NCBI GenBank assembly: GCA_963556695.1
Contig: CAUWAG010000013.1
Location: 496,001-560,000 of the forward strand
Origin: Anthostomella pinea
Taxonomy: Eukaryota > Ascomycota > Sordariomycetes > Xylariales > Xylariaceae
DNA: 64,000 bases
Reading direction: 5' to 3'
Under the pieces are notes generated by a model. That model saw only the letters and a program-made list of their open reading frames with translations. It was not told where the DNA came from and ran no database searches. Below, in pieces: positions 1-10,470 of this stretch. The number at the start of each line of letters is the position of its first letter. Within the stretch, counting starts at the first letter, position 1. A program made the position numbers and the translations under genes.

Positions 1-1631
1 TCTTCCGTTCGGAACTGTTCCCAGAATTCAACGGCAATTACTGGATGCATTCCTTATTTTTTGCCAGCTGCCACCTGCATACTGCACTGACAATGTCATT
101 CACGAGATGATCAATGACGGTTTCCTTGTCCGCAGTCCGGTCGGGAATCTGATCCCAGAGGTGTCTCCCGAAAAAGAAGCACTTGACTCAATCTCCGATC
201 AGCAGGTGAGAAAGCCACCGGAGTTTTTGTTCAACTACCAGTGCATGAGCAAAACACCAGATGTGTTATTTTCATCCTCTCCATGGTTCAGATACCTGCG
301 ACAAATCCAAGGGACCATTCCCTCCGACCAGTACCTATGGATCTTAACCACGTTGAAGCAACTGAGTCGCACCTTTGGGGTCAAAGAACTCGGCCCGTAT
401 GTCCTAGCCTTCGAGTCTATCAACGAACCTGGAAACGAGAAGAAAAGTGCGAAACTACTCCTCAAGCAGGATTCTACGAATATCGATCTGTACCTGGGAT
501 ATTCCATTCTCGAACGGGGCAAGGACAACAAAGCCGCTGCTCGCAACGTTGTTTCAGCCGCCATGGGGCTGTCAGCCATCTCGAGTCACGATCGGTTCCG
601 CTTAGGCATATTCGCGGCATGGCTGGAACTCGAGGATCGCGAGTTGGTCAGAAGCACCTTACGCGTATGCCTCCTAGCTGAAGAGAACTTCTCGACAACA
701 TCTATACCGGAAGGTACAGTTGTCTCTTCAGCTCAGATACTGAAGGCAAGGCAAGTGCTAGCTTCAAATCAGGATTATTTGGTGTCCTCGGGTGATCTAG
801 CGAACGCTGTTGTATACGCGGAGGGTCTAGCCTTGCTCGAATATTTGACCGGACAAAGCGGCAAAGAACCCATTTCAGGAAGTCAGGGGGATATCTGGTC
901 GGCCATGTCCAGCGTCTCAAACTGCTCGAGCGGCTTCGTATCTCGTGGTCATGGGAGCACTGGAGAGCACGAAAAGTTACTCCAATTCGCGGCACGGTTG
1001 CTCTACTACCACGCCAGTCATGGGTAAGTTGTCGTCCTCATTTTTCAGAGTGGACACTTGAGCTAATCGGCATTGTAGCCCTTTCAGGTCGGGCTTCCTC
1101 CGTGAACAGCTGACACAGTATATCAACTTCTTCCCGCAGAACACCATCTTCCTCAGCCTCTTTGCATGGAGGGAAGAGCGCCTTAGTATAGACGACAGGG
1201 TCCGGTCCCTGCTGAACAAGGTGGTCCTCGTCGAATCGCACGCATGTATCGGCAGCCACGCGTTCGCCATCCGCCACGAGTTGCAGACAGGAAACGCACA
1301 TTCCACCCGCGCAGCCTTCGAACACGCCGTTGCCAGTAAGGCGTGCAAGAACCATCCTGGCCTGTGGATATCGTACATCCGCTTCTGCCATGACCGGAAG
1401 GAGTTGAGAGAAAAGGCGAAAAGCGTGTTCTACCGCGCCATCCAGAGCTGTCCGTGGTCGAAGGATGTCTTCATGGAGGCCTTTGTCACACTGGAACGGG
1501 ACATGGACTCGGCGGAGTTGAGATCGGTTTACAACATGCTCTGCGAGAAGGGGCTGCGAGTCCACGTGGAGATGGAGGAGTTTGTGGAAAAGTGGCGGAG
1601 GGACCTGAAGGAGAAGGGCAGTGGAAGATGA
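1..1631 (+). CDS. NRDE2: NRDE-2 family protein, C-terminal part (5' truncated by window edge)
   Basis: The frame is open from base 2, so the start lies upstream of the window. Exons are <1..1023 and 1079..1631. The 55-nt intron has donor GTAAGT and acceptor TTGTAG and restores frame across a split glycine codon. The protein is an all-helical, HAT/TPR-like repeat solenoid with phrases such as LWISYIRFCHDRKELREKAK and VFYRAIQSCPWSKDVFMEAF, which are typical of the C-terminal half of NRDE-2. Family members act in the nucleus in co-transcriptional RNA silencing and RNA surveillance, partnering the Mtr4 helicase/exosome. The family identity is from recognition of the repeat pattern. The N-terminal region that contacts Mtr4 is outside the window, so it cannot be checked. 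No lesions are seen. Confidence 0.85.
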
Positions 1632-2442
1632 CGAGCCCTGGAAATCGAGGAATCTATTGGATGCCAGATGGATGTGTTGCCCTCTAGGGTAAGAGAATAA
1701 AGGGGAAGCTGAGCACTGAGATTGGAACTTTAGAAGTGCTTCTTTCTGCTTGAACTACCATTCCCGCTCTCTGAGATACCCGGGAAAGCGGCGTGCGATG
1801 TTGCCCCTTGCTCAGAGGCATGTGGGATGATCGTACATTCACTGCCGGTGAGAGCTACCTGGTCTAGGAGAATCTATCGCGTGATCCGGATCTCTACGCT
1901 GTTATTGCAGGTACCCGTCCGCAAAGTCCAGAGCATAATGGAAGCACCATCGCTTCACTCGGGGCAATCGAGTGACAATTTTCCCCAGAAGGCTGCTTCT
2001 GACACTCTGAACCGGTTTTCGACATGCGAAATCTCCTCAATTCAGAGCACACAGACTCGTGGTTCGTTCCCAACGAGATCACAGTCGTCTTAGGACAAGA
2101 AGAACCAGCCCATAGTTCAGAAATAGCCTCAAGGTCTCAGAACGACCCCATTGTCCCGAGAGAATCTAGTTGTCAGGCGACAAACCCAGTGTTCATGAAC
2201 ACAGGCACATTATCCAAAAACAAGCCCCGCATCTTCCCTATCTCACGCGGAATACATAAGGGCATACTCAATCCCATCACAAAGCTCGCCCAGCTCTCTC
2301 TCTCTCTCTTCCTTCTTCTTCGTCAGCCAAACAAAGCAGCGGCTCCCCATTGTCGTCCCCCTTGAAGTAGAACGACAACCACTAACGACTAACGACAAAG
2401 CATCCACCCAAACAGAAGAAAGAAAGAAATATCCCCGCAAGG
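1632..2442. other. Intergenic region with CT microsatellite
   Basis: No supported gene. A CT-repeat and pyrimidine-rich tract runs at about 2294-2325, as is common upstream of fungal transcription starts. It could belong to the promoter of the doubtful ORF that follows. Confidence 0.5.
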
Positions 2443-2751
2443 ATGTTTCTCAGCATCAACGCGGGCCGCGACTGCGTCGCCGAGAACCGCGAGGCCTGGC
2501 TGTCGCTGCTCCTGCTCGGCCGCCGCGTCGAGGCCTGCGGCTTCTGCGACGGCTGCGTTCGGCGCGCCGTGCAGGCAGGCGTACTTTGGCCCGCCGCGGC
2601 GCCGGTCGGGCGTGCCGCTGGCGCTGGACTCCCTTTCCTTACTCGTCGGCTGGGTGCTCTTCGTGGCCGTGCTCTTCGTGGCCGCTTAGCGGGTGCACTC
2701 GGCTTGGGGTGGTACGTAGGGGCGGTGAGGAGGGGGGGGGACGGGGGTTGA
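2443..2751 (+). CDS. Doubtful small hypothetical protein, possibly frameshifted
   Basis: A 102-codon ORF starts just after a pyrimidine-rich, promoter-like stretch and is much more GC-rich than its flanks. The first about 45 residues look protein-like, including a leucine-rich segment and a CGFCDGC motif. The rest of this frame is Gly/Arg/Ala-rich and unconvincing. In the +1-shifted frame the sequence from about 2582 instead encodes a hydrophobic tail ending LVGWVLFVAVLFVAA before a TAG at about 2686. A single-base shift near 2575-2581 would therefore give an about 80-residue tail-anchored protein. Either the gene has a frameshift or sequence error, or the ORF is chance. No family recognised. 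Confidence 0.3.
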   Translation: MFLSINAGRDCVAENREAWLSLLLLGRRVEACGFCDGCVRRAVQAGVLWPAAAPVGRAAGAGLPFLTRRLGALRGRALRGRLAGALGLGWYVGAVRRGGDGG

Positions 2752-2795
2752 GGTTTGGGTGAGGTCGAGTGGTGGGTAGTTAGTTCTTGGGGGGG

Positions 2796-2912
2796 GTCAG
2801 CCGGCGTAGGAGTCAATGGAACTTTTGTTTCTGTTTTAAGGATTATCTATTTTAGTTCTAGTCAGCCGGCGTAGGAGTGTATGGAACTTTGGTTTTGTTT
2901 CAAGGATTATCT
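2796..2912. repeat. Diverged 65-bp-period tandem duplication
   Basis: Two copies of a segment beginning GTCAGCCGGCGTAGGAGT start at 2796 and 2861. They continue with near-identical sequence (ATGGAACTTT..., ...AAGGATTATCT) for about 52 nt. The copies differ at several positions and by small indels. No flanking inverted repeats were seen. Confidence 0.75.
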
Positions 2913-3848
2913 CATTGGGCAACAACCAGCTTCCCTCTGCGCAGCTGGCGGAGCTGGCTTCCTTCCTGCCGTACCCGTTGGTCCATACGGAGACTTTTTA
3001 CCTAGTAGCTTAGGAACCGGTTCAAGTCGGACCATGGGATACAACTTCCTCATAGACAGTCCTTCATATAATATACGAAAAACTTTTTGTTTGCTCAGGG
3101 TACAATGCCTGCTGTGAGGAAAACTCTACGTCAGAGACTCAACGTTAAATACTTATCAGTATTATTTTGAAGCCGCCGCCGGGGTCAGACCATTCGGACA
3201 GACCAAACAGTACATGTCCGACTGCACATGATGCGTTGTGGTCCATCGCTGCCCATCGCATTCAACGGCTTAGCAGTGACCGGGATTCTAGTGTAGATTG
3301 TGGTTGTGGCGATAAGTAGGTTGACAGCCTTGGTACACTTTTGACTTCTCGTAGAGGAAAAGTGAGGGGCAATCGTCTTCAGTATAGGAGGCTGGGTCGA
3401 CGAGGTCTTAGTCTGCATGTCGTGTAGTGCTCTTTAAGCCAAGCATAAGAAGCATGGAGGCGAGGAAGATGTATGGAGAATATATGCCGCTGTATATGTG
3501 GAAGCTTGTGCCATGGTTGTCAACAGATAGGGCAGATAGATGGTCAACGCGAAAAGCGGACGTCGCCTGAGGCCGGCGCCTCCGCTTGGCATCTCCGCAG
3601 ACCGTGTACAAACCCGGGTTAAACCACATCCTCAGAAAGGCTTATGTTCCGTGACGGTATCATCCATGATTGCGGTAGTCTAGAGTGGATACCTTAATGA
3701 GGCCGGATCGAACAAAGCCATTTCGCAGGGGTGCTGGAAACTTGCAAGGAAGAAGGAGAGACCTCCTAGATTTTGTCGGTGAATATAGTGCCGCATCTTT
3801 TGCCCATTCAAGAAGTTGGGTTATGATTTCAGCCAATCAAAAAATGCG
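2913..3848. other. Intergenic region, no gene seen
   Basis: Only short, unconvincing ORFs on both strands. Nothing recognisable before the tRNA gene. Confidence 0.5.
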
Positions 3849-3930
3849 GCGTTGGTAGTGTAGGGGTTATCATTCTAGCCTTCCATTGTGATGTGAGCTT
3901 GAGACCGGGGTTCGAATCCCCGCCAACGCA
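3849..3930 (+). tRNA. tRNA-Gly (anticodon UCC) with short intron
   Basis: The acceptor stem GCGTTGG pairs perfectly with CCAACGC, followed by discriminator A. The T arm is CGGGG-TTCGAAT-CCCCG, fully paired. The D arm is GTG...CAT with a GG in the loop. The anticodon loop reads CTTCCA, giving UCC, and is interrupted after position 37 by about 10 nt (TTGTGATGTG), the standard place for eukaryotic tRNA introns. The anticodon stem CTAGC/GCTTG has one T-T mismatch. A T5 run follows 8 nt downstream. Confidence 0.9.
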
Positions 3931-3937
3931 AATTTAC

Positions 3938-3942
3938 TTTTT
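3938..3942 (+). terminator. RNA polymerase III terminator of tRNA-Gly
   Basis: A run of five T residues lies 8 nt after the discriminator base, as expected for Pol III termination. Confidence 0.7.
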
Positions 3943-4059
3943 GCAATCATTCCAATTTGCCTCATTGGGTTCGCTAGGTCCATATGTTTTTGATGTGATC
4001 GAAGATGCATCATAGTTCTCAATTTCACACCATCAACTTTTTGAGACTTAGATAGATTG

Positions 4060-5075
4060 ATCAGGGCCGCGCAGTTCATAACAGGTATGCCGGTTTTAGT
4101 GACTGGGCTCGCTGTCGCGTTCGTCGGGATATGCACGTTGCCGCTCAAGAACCAGGCCGCGAGACCCGCGCGAGCATCTATAGCCCGTCCGTGGCCGTCC
4201 CGGTGCCCATCTGTGCTGCGGGATCTCGTTACCGAACACCAGGTCACGCTGCGGGGCGAAGACATCGCTCCAGGCGGGTGCCGGGATGCTGTTGCCGGTC
4301 TATGCGGCTTGCGCTTCGTCGTAGGCGGATATGTTCTGCGAGACGCTGGCGGAGACGCCTGGATGTCATCTTCCGATAGCATGTGGCGAGTGCGACCCAG
4401 ACAAAGGGGTAAGAGCTGTCGGTAAGTGAAGACGATGTTCGCATTGTCCTGCGGACTCTCACCGATACCAGGGAGATCGACGACAACAACGATACTATGC
4501 TCGCCCAGGATCCTGCACAAGTATGTCAGGGGAGTGAAATATACAGCAGATGGACGATCTCACTCTTTGCGGCCAATTTCAGACAGTTTGAGCCGCATGG
4601 GCAATTTGATGCACCGCGCTAAGCACGACTTCCCGCCGGGCCTCGATATTCTGCGTCGTGCCCTTTGCGGTTCCACTCCACTTACGAGTCACCGTGGCAT
4701 AGCATCTTCGCCACTCGCAGATCACAGGATACCGCTGACCTCGGTGTTGGTGAGGACCTTGAGATTAGACCGCGACTCCCTGGTCGGGAAGTAGTAGGCG
4801 CGGGTAGAGTCTTGCCTCACTTTGGTTGTGGCATTCACCTCTGACGGGGTGTTGACAAGGCCGACCATGTGTCCGCCGCCGGCATCAGATAGGTAGCCGA
4901 CTCCGAGACCAACAAAGGTCTCGTTCAGGATATGTTCAAGAACACCTTCGTTGTTTGGGCTTACTATCCAGCCCAGCGGCAATGGGCCGTCGGCTATGTA
5001 CAGCTCAGGGGCCCACGTTACGCCGCCCACAGATAATACTGGACAGCTGGAACAATGGAATACATGTACTATTGA
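4060..5075 (-). pseudogene. Broken GMC oxidoreductase gene
   Basis: Three minus-strand segments in different frames match the GMC flavoprotein family in order. At about 5070-4725 there is a stretch containing SDAGGGHMVGLVNTPSEVNA and YYFPTRESRSNLKVLTNTEV. At about 4660-4560 there is EARREVVLSA, then KLSEIGRKE in a shifted frame. At about 4500-4430 there is ILGEHSIVVVVDLPGIGES followed by QDNAN. A later shifted frame gives NSIPAPAWSDVFAPQRDLVF with a nearby in-frame TAG (about 4325-4240). A plausible intact intron (donor GTGAGA, branch CTGAC, acceptor GTGCAG) joins RKE to ILGEH. Lesions are an in-frame TGA where the family commonly has Trp, at least two frameshifts and an in-frame stop. I saw no N-terminal FAD GxGxxG region or C-terminal catalytic His region. 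It is a decayed gene and not recently copied from the intact GMC gene at 26.8-29.0 kb, because the shared motifs differ. Confidence 0.7.
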
Positions 5076-5293
5076 CAATGCAAATCTGTCACTTGACAGC
5101 TGGAGGCGGAGAGTATGGTGTCTTTGTCTTGACCAGAAGCTCGCTGACCTTGGCAGAGATCCTCGCATTGTCAATGCGCTCAACTCCTTTCTCTCGTAAC
5201 AATGTCATTGTATCACATAATTGCACCAAGCAGTTGCATCTCTATAACCTAGAACACGCCTTTTTAGTACGAACGGTACTTGATAATAGATAA

Positions 5294-5302
5294 CTATATA
5301 AG
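5294..5302 (+). promoter_or_regulatory. TATA box of small repeat protein gene
   Basis: CTATATAAG lies about 145 nt upstream of the ATG at 5443. It is followed by a C/T-rich then CAACC/AAACC-rich leader, typical of strongly expressed fungal genes. Confidence 0.6.
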
Positions 5303-5442
5303 CAGGAGCTGCTTCCTACCTTGAGCCGTTTTCCCTTCTCATCATCACCCACCACCCAGCATCACTCACCACCAAGGTTCAAACCCAACCAAAACCAACC
5401 AAACCAAACAACTACCCTCTTACTATCAACGCTTTCGACAAG

Positions 5443-5640
5443 ATGGCAGTTTTCGATTCCTTCGTCTCCACCCCTATCGTCTCCGGTCGCGGCTCGTACG
5501 ACACCACCGGAACTAAGCCCCCGCCCCCCAAGCCAAAGTCCACGATGTCGGACGAGGAGGTCGTCGGCATTAACTTTGGCAGAGGCTCATACGACACTAC
5601 GGGTACTGAGAAGCCCAAGCCCACAAAGTCAAGTAAGTAG
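5443..5640 (+). CDS. Small protein with duplicated GRGSYDTTGT motif
   Basis: A 65-residue ORF lies behind a clear TATA box and pyrimidine-rich leader. The decapeptide GRGSYDTTGT occurs twice (residues about 16-25 and 47-56), each followed by a Pro/Lys-rich tail (KPPPPKPK, EKPKPTKSSK). The protein has no signal peptide, no transmembrane segment and no cysteine. Near the stop a GTAAGT donor overlaps the last codons (5634), so the real gene may splice to a downstream exon near 5730 and end in a few extra residues. The glycine-rich GRG motif faintly recalls small fungal GRGGAGN (DUF3602-type) proteins, but I do not assign it there. Function unknown. Promoter context suggests high or induced expression. 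Confidence 0.6.
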   Translation: MAVFDSFVSTPIVSGRGSYDTTGTKPPPPKPKSTMSDEEVVGINFGRGSYDTTGTEKPKPTKSSK

Positions 5641-5659
5641 GGCAGACGTCGCGTAGATA

Positions 5660-6992
5660 CACGTCTTGGTAGTGTCAGATGCTACAGGGTCGTGCAGCTG
5701 GCCTGGGCAACATGCTCACAGCTATGCATCCAGTAGTCGAGGAGTCTAGAAGTAGGTTACTATCTTCTTGAATTTGTAATAAAATTGTAATACTATGGTT
5801 AGAAGCCCCAATATGACTTGACATGAATTGCAATAGTGGTAGCATATGTAAGCGGTCTAAAGCGTGATGTCTGTCTGATCATCCTCTAGCATTCCGCCGA
5901 TAACGCAAATGTAAAACCACATGTAAATAGATACATTAACATGCCCTCAAGGTCTACTTCAGTGCCAACGCCAACAAAGGTCCTCTACTCAACATGCATC
6001 ATGGGAAGGGTGTGATCTTCCAGATAGGGACCATATGCTTCTTGGGGATGGGATTGGTGGCATGCTTCGATCGAATGTCTTTGATGACTACGTTGGTCAA
6101 GTATTCTGACCGAAGCTTGAGATGACCCCGAGGTCGGCATGGAACGGTGTAGCCAAGTGTGTTTGCACTTGGTGTTCTCCACTGCAATCTCTGGAAGTGC
6201 GATTGTTATTGTATATAGCTATGTATCTACGTTTGTCACATGAAACTGCCCACGGGCGCGCCTCCTTGATGGCCTGCTCGTCTTCACTGTTGCGGTTCCT
6301 CTGCCATGCCTCGTTAGAGCACCTCTAATACTCAGTCGATGCGTTATTCATTGCCAGGAACGCGCGCAAGGCTGGTGTTTGTGACCAATAGATAGAAGAC
6401 CAGTTCACCTCGCACGTGTTAATACATGTAGGCTGGCTTGACGCTGGCGTTGTGGCTGATAACCTTGATATCGATGAAGAATCGATGAAGAACCGACGAA
6501 CTCTCCTATCACACCGGACTACAGGTGGTGGAACTCAAAGTACACGCGGTGGGATACGCGACACGCCACCAGTCTGTAAATTCTCTCTCATATGCCGATG
6601 CGCGCCGTGTTGTTGTCTAGACAATGGCATTATGGTGCGTTGGCGTCTCGACAATTTGAAAAACAGCTCTGGAATACGCTTTTACCATCTGATGTTGGTG
6701 CTTACCCCGTCGTAAAACATTGTTTTCATTCAACTCAACAAACTGTCTTTTGGTGAATGGGTACCCGAACCTGGTTTCCTCATTCACATGCACTGGAACA
6801 TTCACATAAATACGTCTCTACCCACCATCAGCCATCAAGATTCGTCTTCTCCCACGCATACCACATACTCGTTACCTTACTTCACATCACCGTCACCGAT
6901 CTCTGGTAATCCCTAGGTAATACGCACAGAGAGCGCGATACAGTCCATCGCCTGCTTCGCAGCTGAAGAAACATCGCTCCAGTCCACCTAAG
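5660..6992. other. Intergenic region, no gene seen
   Basis: Short overlapping ORFs only. The last about 200 nt before 6993 are CA/CT-rich and probably form the chitinase promoter and leader. Confidence 0.5.
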
Positions 6993-8541
6993 ATGAAGCT
7001 CCATCGTGCCTTGGCTGGCGTCTTCACCATCGCCTCTGCTGTCGGATTTCCATCCGTCAACGCCCTGCGCGACGTCATGTACTTGGACCAGTGAATCAAC
7101 AGCCCCAGTGTACAGCATCTTCCATTTGATCCATCCTGACAGTCCTTTAGGTGGCACTCGAGCTTCCTCGAAACGCCGGGTATATTCACGAAGGAGGACT
7201 TTCGGGGGATCACCCATGTGATCCTGGCGTTCATGGATCCAGCCAACTTCACCCAAGACGCCACGGCTATTCAGCCTTGCATCAAGGCCTCGGAACTTCG
7301 CCCCCACTTCGATAATGACACCCAGATCGGAGTCTCGCTTGGTGGTTGGGGTGATTACTCGACCAGTTTCAGTCAGGTGTCGACCGAAGGCACCCGAGCA
7401 GCCTTTGCTACCCATCTTTCGAATTGGCTGGCTATGGAAGACCTCGACTTCGTCGGTGAGCTATTTCCCGTCGGCGCTCAGCCTCATTCCGCTCTGGTAC
7501 TGGTTCGTCTCTCCGCTTTTGCTCCAGGACTAACCTGTCTACCTAGATATCGATTGGGAATACCCAGGTGGAAATGGCGCCGATTATCTGGTGACCCCGA
7601 ATGACAAGAAGACCAAAGAGATCACTGACTTCCCGCTCTTCCTCCAAGCCATCAAGAAGCAGATCGGCACCAAGAGCCTCAGTATTGCCGTGGGCGGCAC
7701 TGCTACTGGCATGCTCGCGTTCCCGAACAAGGCCCAGTCCAAAGCGGTCTGGGACATTGTCGACTTTGTGAACATCATGGCGTATGACTTCGTCAACCGA
7801 CGCTCCAACGCAACTGCGTACCACACGGACGTCAACACTACGATGAGCGCAGTGCAGAGCTGGATGGCCCTTGGTCTTCCTCCCCAGAAGGTCAATCTCG
7901 GCTTTGGCTTCTACGCCAAGTACTTCGAGCTGGGCATCTCAGCTGGTCCCTGCCCGCTTCCGTGGATCGGCTGTCTTATTGCCGAGAGCGAAGACCCGGT
8001 TACTGGCGCGGACAACTTCAACAGCGGCATCCTGACTTTCGAGCAGAGCGTCCTCTCCCCCAACCGGACCCTTTACCACGGTCTCACCCCCGACGGTTCC
8101 TGCGGTGTCCTGAACGGCGCTACTACAGGCTTCTCGTGTAATCCCGGCACCTGCTGCGGTGCGAGCGGCTGGTGTGGCAGTTCAGCCGAGCACTGTAGGG
8201 CTGGCTGCCAGACGGCTTGGGGAGGTTGCCAGGGCCCCGACACGGTAGCTTCTCTGCAGAATGCACTCAAATACGGCCAGACTGACTGGAGCATCGGCGG
8301 CCAGTCCTACTTGGATACTACCACAACTCCAAATCTGTTCTGGACCTTCGAGACGGTGGAACTGATGCAGCAGAAGTACGACAGAATCGTCGCGGGGCTG
8401 GGGCTGGGCGGTGTCATGGGATGGTCGTTGGGCGAGGATAGCTATGATTGGGCTTTTGTCAAGGCGATGCAGAACATGACTGTTACCTGGGCTCAGAGGG
8501 ATTGGAACATGACCGTCTCCGCTAAGAGATATCACGCTTAA
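6993..8541 (+). CDS. Secreted GH18 chitinase with internal CBM18 module
   Basis: Exons are 6993..7090, 7151..7455 and 7547..8541 (465 aa). Intron 1 joins LDQ to WHSSFLE. Intron 2 restores the GH18 signature DFVDIDWEYP (D132, D135, D137 and catalytic E139). An N-terminal signal peptide (MKLHRALAGVFTIASAVG) predicts secretion. Other GH18 features are SLGGW (substrate-binding strand), IMAYDF and a late GGVMGWSLGEDSYDW strand. A cysteine-rich hevein-like CBM18 module (about residues 320-362, CGVLNG...CCGASGWCGSSAEHC) sits before the last barrel strand, so the catalytic fold is interrupted by a chitin-binding insert. Several N-glycosylation sequons are present. The enzyme should hydrolyse chitin in the cell wall or in external substrates. 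The gene is convergent with the phosphoesterase gene. Very confident of family; the substrate preference is inferred. Confidence 0.95.
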
Positions 8542-8912
8542 ATGGATCGCGAGACACGGGGGGAGCCAGGAGGTGCACGCACCGCCGACCACCCATTTTC
8601 CCCCTTTTAACAGCCGATTGTAGTTGGCTGGGGTGTAGTTGACGAACATTTCATCATGTATCAGAGATCTTGAGGTTCTATCAGTGCCGACTCTTCCACG
8701 TAGCAGATGCTCCACTCGAAGACAGGTCACAGCGGTCACTCGGTGCTTATGTCCAGATAATGGGTGAGCTCTCATCTAATGAATTTGTATGCGATCCCTG
8801 GTCGCTGCGTACTCTATCCTACAAGCTCTGCATATCTTACAAATTTTGCCTAACGCCCAGACCGTGTACCCTTCGTGATGACTCGATGCACCTTCCAGAG
8901 CTCTGCACCCGC
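8542..8912. other. Convergent 3' region, no gene seen
   Basis: 371 nt between two convergent stop codons. Expected to hold both 3' UTRs. Confidence 0.5.
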
Positions 8913-10470
8913 TCAAGAAGGCTCAAAGTAAGAGGGCCCCCATCCATCACCATACGCCTTCTCAATCGCTTCTGCCCTGGTGTCTCTTTCCTTCTTGGCC
9001 CTGGCAAGGAAGTTCTTGATGTCCTCCTCCCTGACCTTTTGGTCCGTTGGCTGCTTCTGCTTCCACAATTTGAACGTGGCATCGAACCAGTCTGCATCCA
9101 CCCACTCATGAATTGGCTTATTCGATATGTCCTTTACACCCTTAAACTTCTCTTCCTTGGGCTTCTGGAAGGTGGCGGTCCACCACGGGAATGGGGGCAA
9201 CCCGTTCATACCGGTGGTGATTTGGTTGACGGTGTGTTTCTTAAGGTTGTATTCCACGACTGAAGGCGCCCTGGGTGTCCAGAGGTCGCCCCCCATACCT
9301 TGGAGCTTTACGTCGTCGTCCCAGTTCTCTGTATTGTACTTGACAGCGGTGTTGAGCATATACGTCTTGTCATCGTCTTTGACGTCCGAGTCGCCTTTGA
9401 GTACGTGGTAATGTGAACCGGGGGCATCTGCAGAAAGCGCGAGTCAGTATTCACTTTTCAAACATACCTGAGCGAGAAGGAGGAGTCTGGAGTCTGGATC
9501 CGCGTCCGGGGAGCATAAAGTCAGAGAGAAGCCCCGGAGAGCCAGACCGGCTTCCCACACTGCGGTGGAGGGGGGGATTGATGCGACAGAAGCACTTACG
9601 GAGATGCCCACAGACGACGAGTTGCACCTTGTTCTCAAGGATCGCCTCTGTAAGAAGCGCTGGTCCTCCCGCCTTGCCGATATTGTCCCGATCCAAAACA
9701 TATTCATCATTTGTATCGAGTCGGGTCATGTCGTCCTTCGGGCACTGGTGGCTAATCACGATATCTGTCCCCTTCTCGATTTTCTCCCAGAGGGCGGTAT
9801 CGTCCTCCTTGTACGTGAAACCGCTGGTGGGAATTCTCCGCCCCTGGCTGAATGGCGTGCCGAAGATCTTGAGCTTCTCGCCGTTGACCTCTACCGTCAC
9901 GGTCTCATGCAGTAGAAGAATCCATTGCGTATCTTTCCCATCAACTTTAACTCTCTGAGTTTTGTACGCGTCCCTGATATCCTTGCGAAGCTTGTCGAAC
10001 TCGGAGCCGTTGGCGAATAGGTTGCGGACCTCCGGCTTCCCTAATACGTTGTTGTTCCATATCTTGTCGCCCAGGTTCTTTTTCCACAGGTCATTCATGA
10101 CTTCGTCCACGAAAATGTCATGGTTGCCCGGCACGAAGATCTTGATCGGATGGGGTAGCTGCTGCGTGTGCTTGATGGCCTTGAGAGCTCGTTCCATCTC
10201 TTTTTGGGCATGGTTCTTCTTCCTCAGTTCCATCGCTTCTTGGGTCTCTTTTGCGGGAGCATCGTCCTGAGCGATCTGGACGGCGTCGCCGGCGAAAATG
10301 AAGATGTCTCCCTTTGGAATCTCATCCGGCAGGAACTCCCTGCCGTGCGTGTCCGACACAGCGATGATACGTATGTCGCCGTTGTCTCTGACGATGACCC
10401 GGGAGCTAATCAGTACTAGGTGCAACGAGAGCACCAGGAGAGCGACCCGTAGAACCGAAAACACAGCCAT
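8913..10470 (-). CDS. Secreted calcineurin-like metallophosphoesterase
   Basis: Exons are 10470..9600 and 9427..8913 (461 aa). The 172-nt intron (GTAAGT...CTGCAG) is needed to restore the metal-binding GHLH (residues 288-291), because the unspliced frame reads GHLRK. Metal-ligand motifs in order: SDTHG (39-43), GD (61-62), PGNHD (115-119), SH (240-241) and GHLH. The N terminus has a hydrophobic signal or anchor (residues 5-23), so the protein probably enters the secretory pathway. The domain resembles the MPPED-type branch of the class III metallophosphoesterases, followed by a Trp/Lys-rich C-terminal extension. It should hydrolyse phosphomono- or diesters with two bound metal ions; the substrate is unknown. 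The gene converges on the chitinase gene. The start at 10470 directly precedes the signal peptide. Confidence 0.9.

Noticed and set aside
5443..5640. Reading the repeat protein as a secreted RiPP (dikaritin-type) precursor
   Set aside because: No signal peptide, no Kex2 KR/RR sites between repeats, and no UstYa-like oxidase gene nearby.
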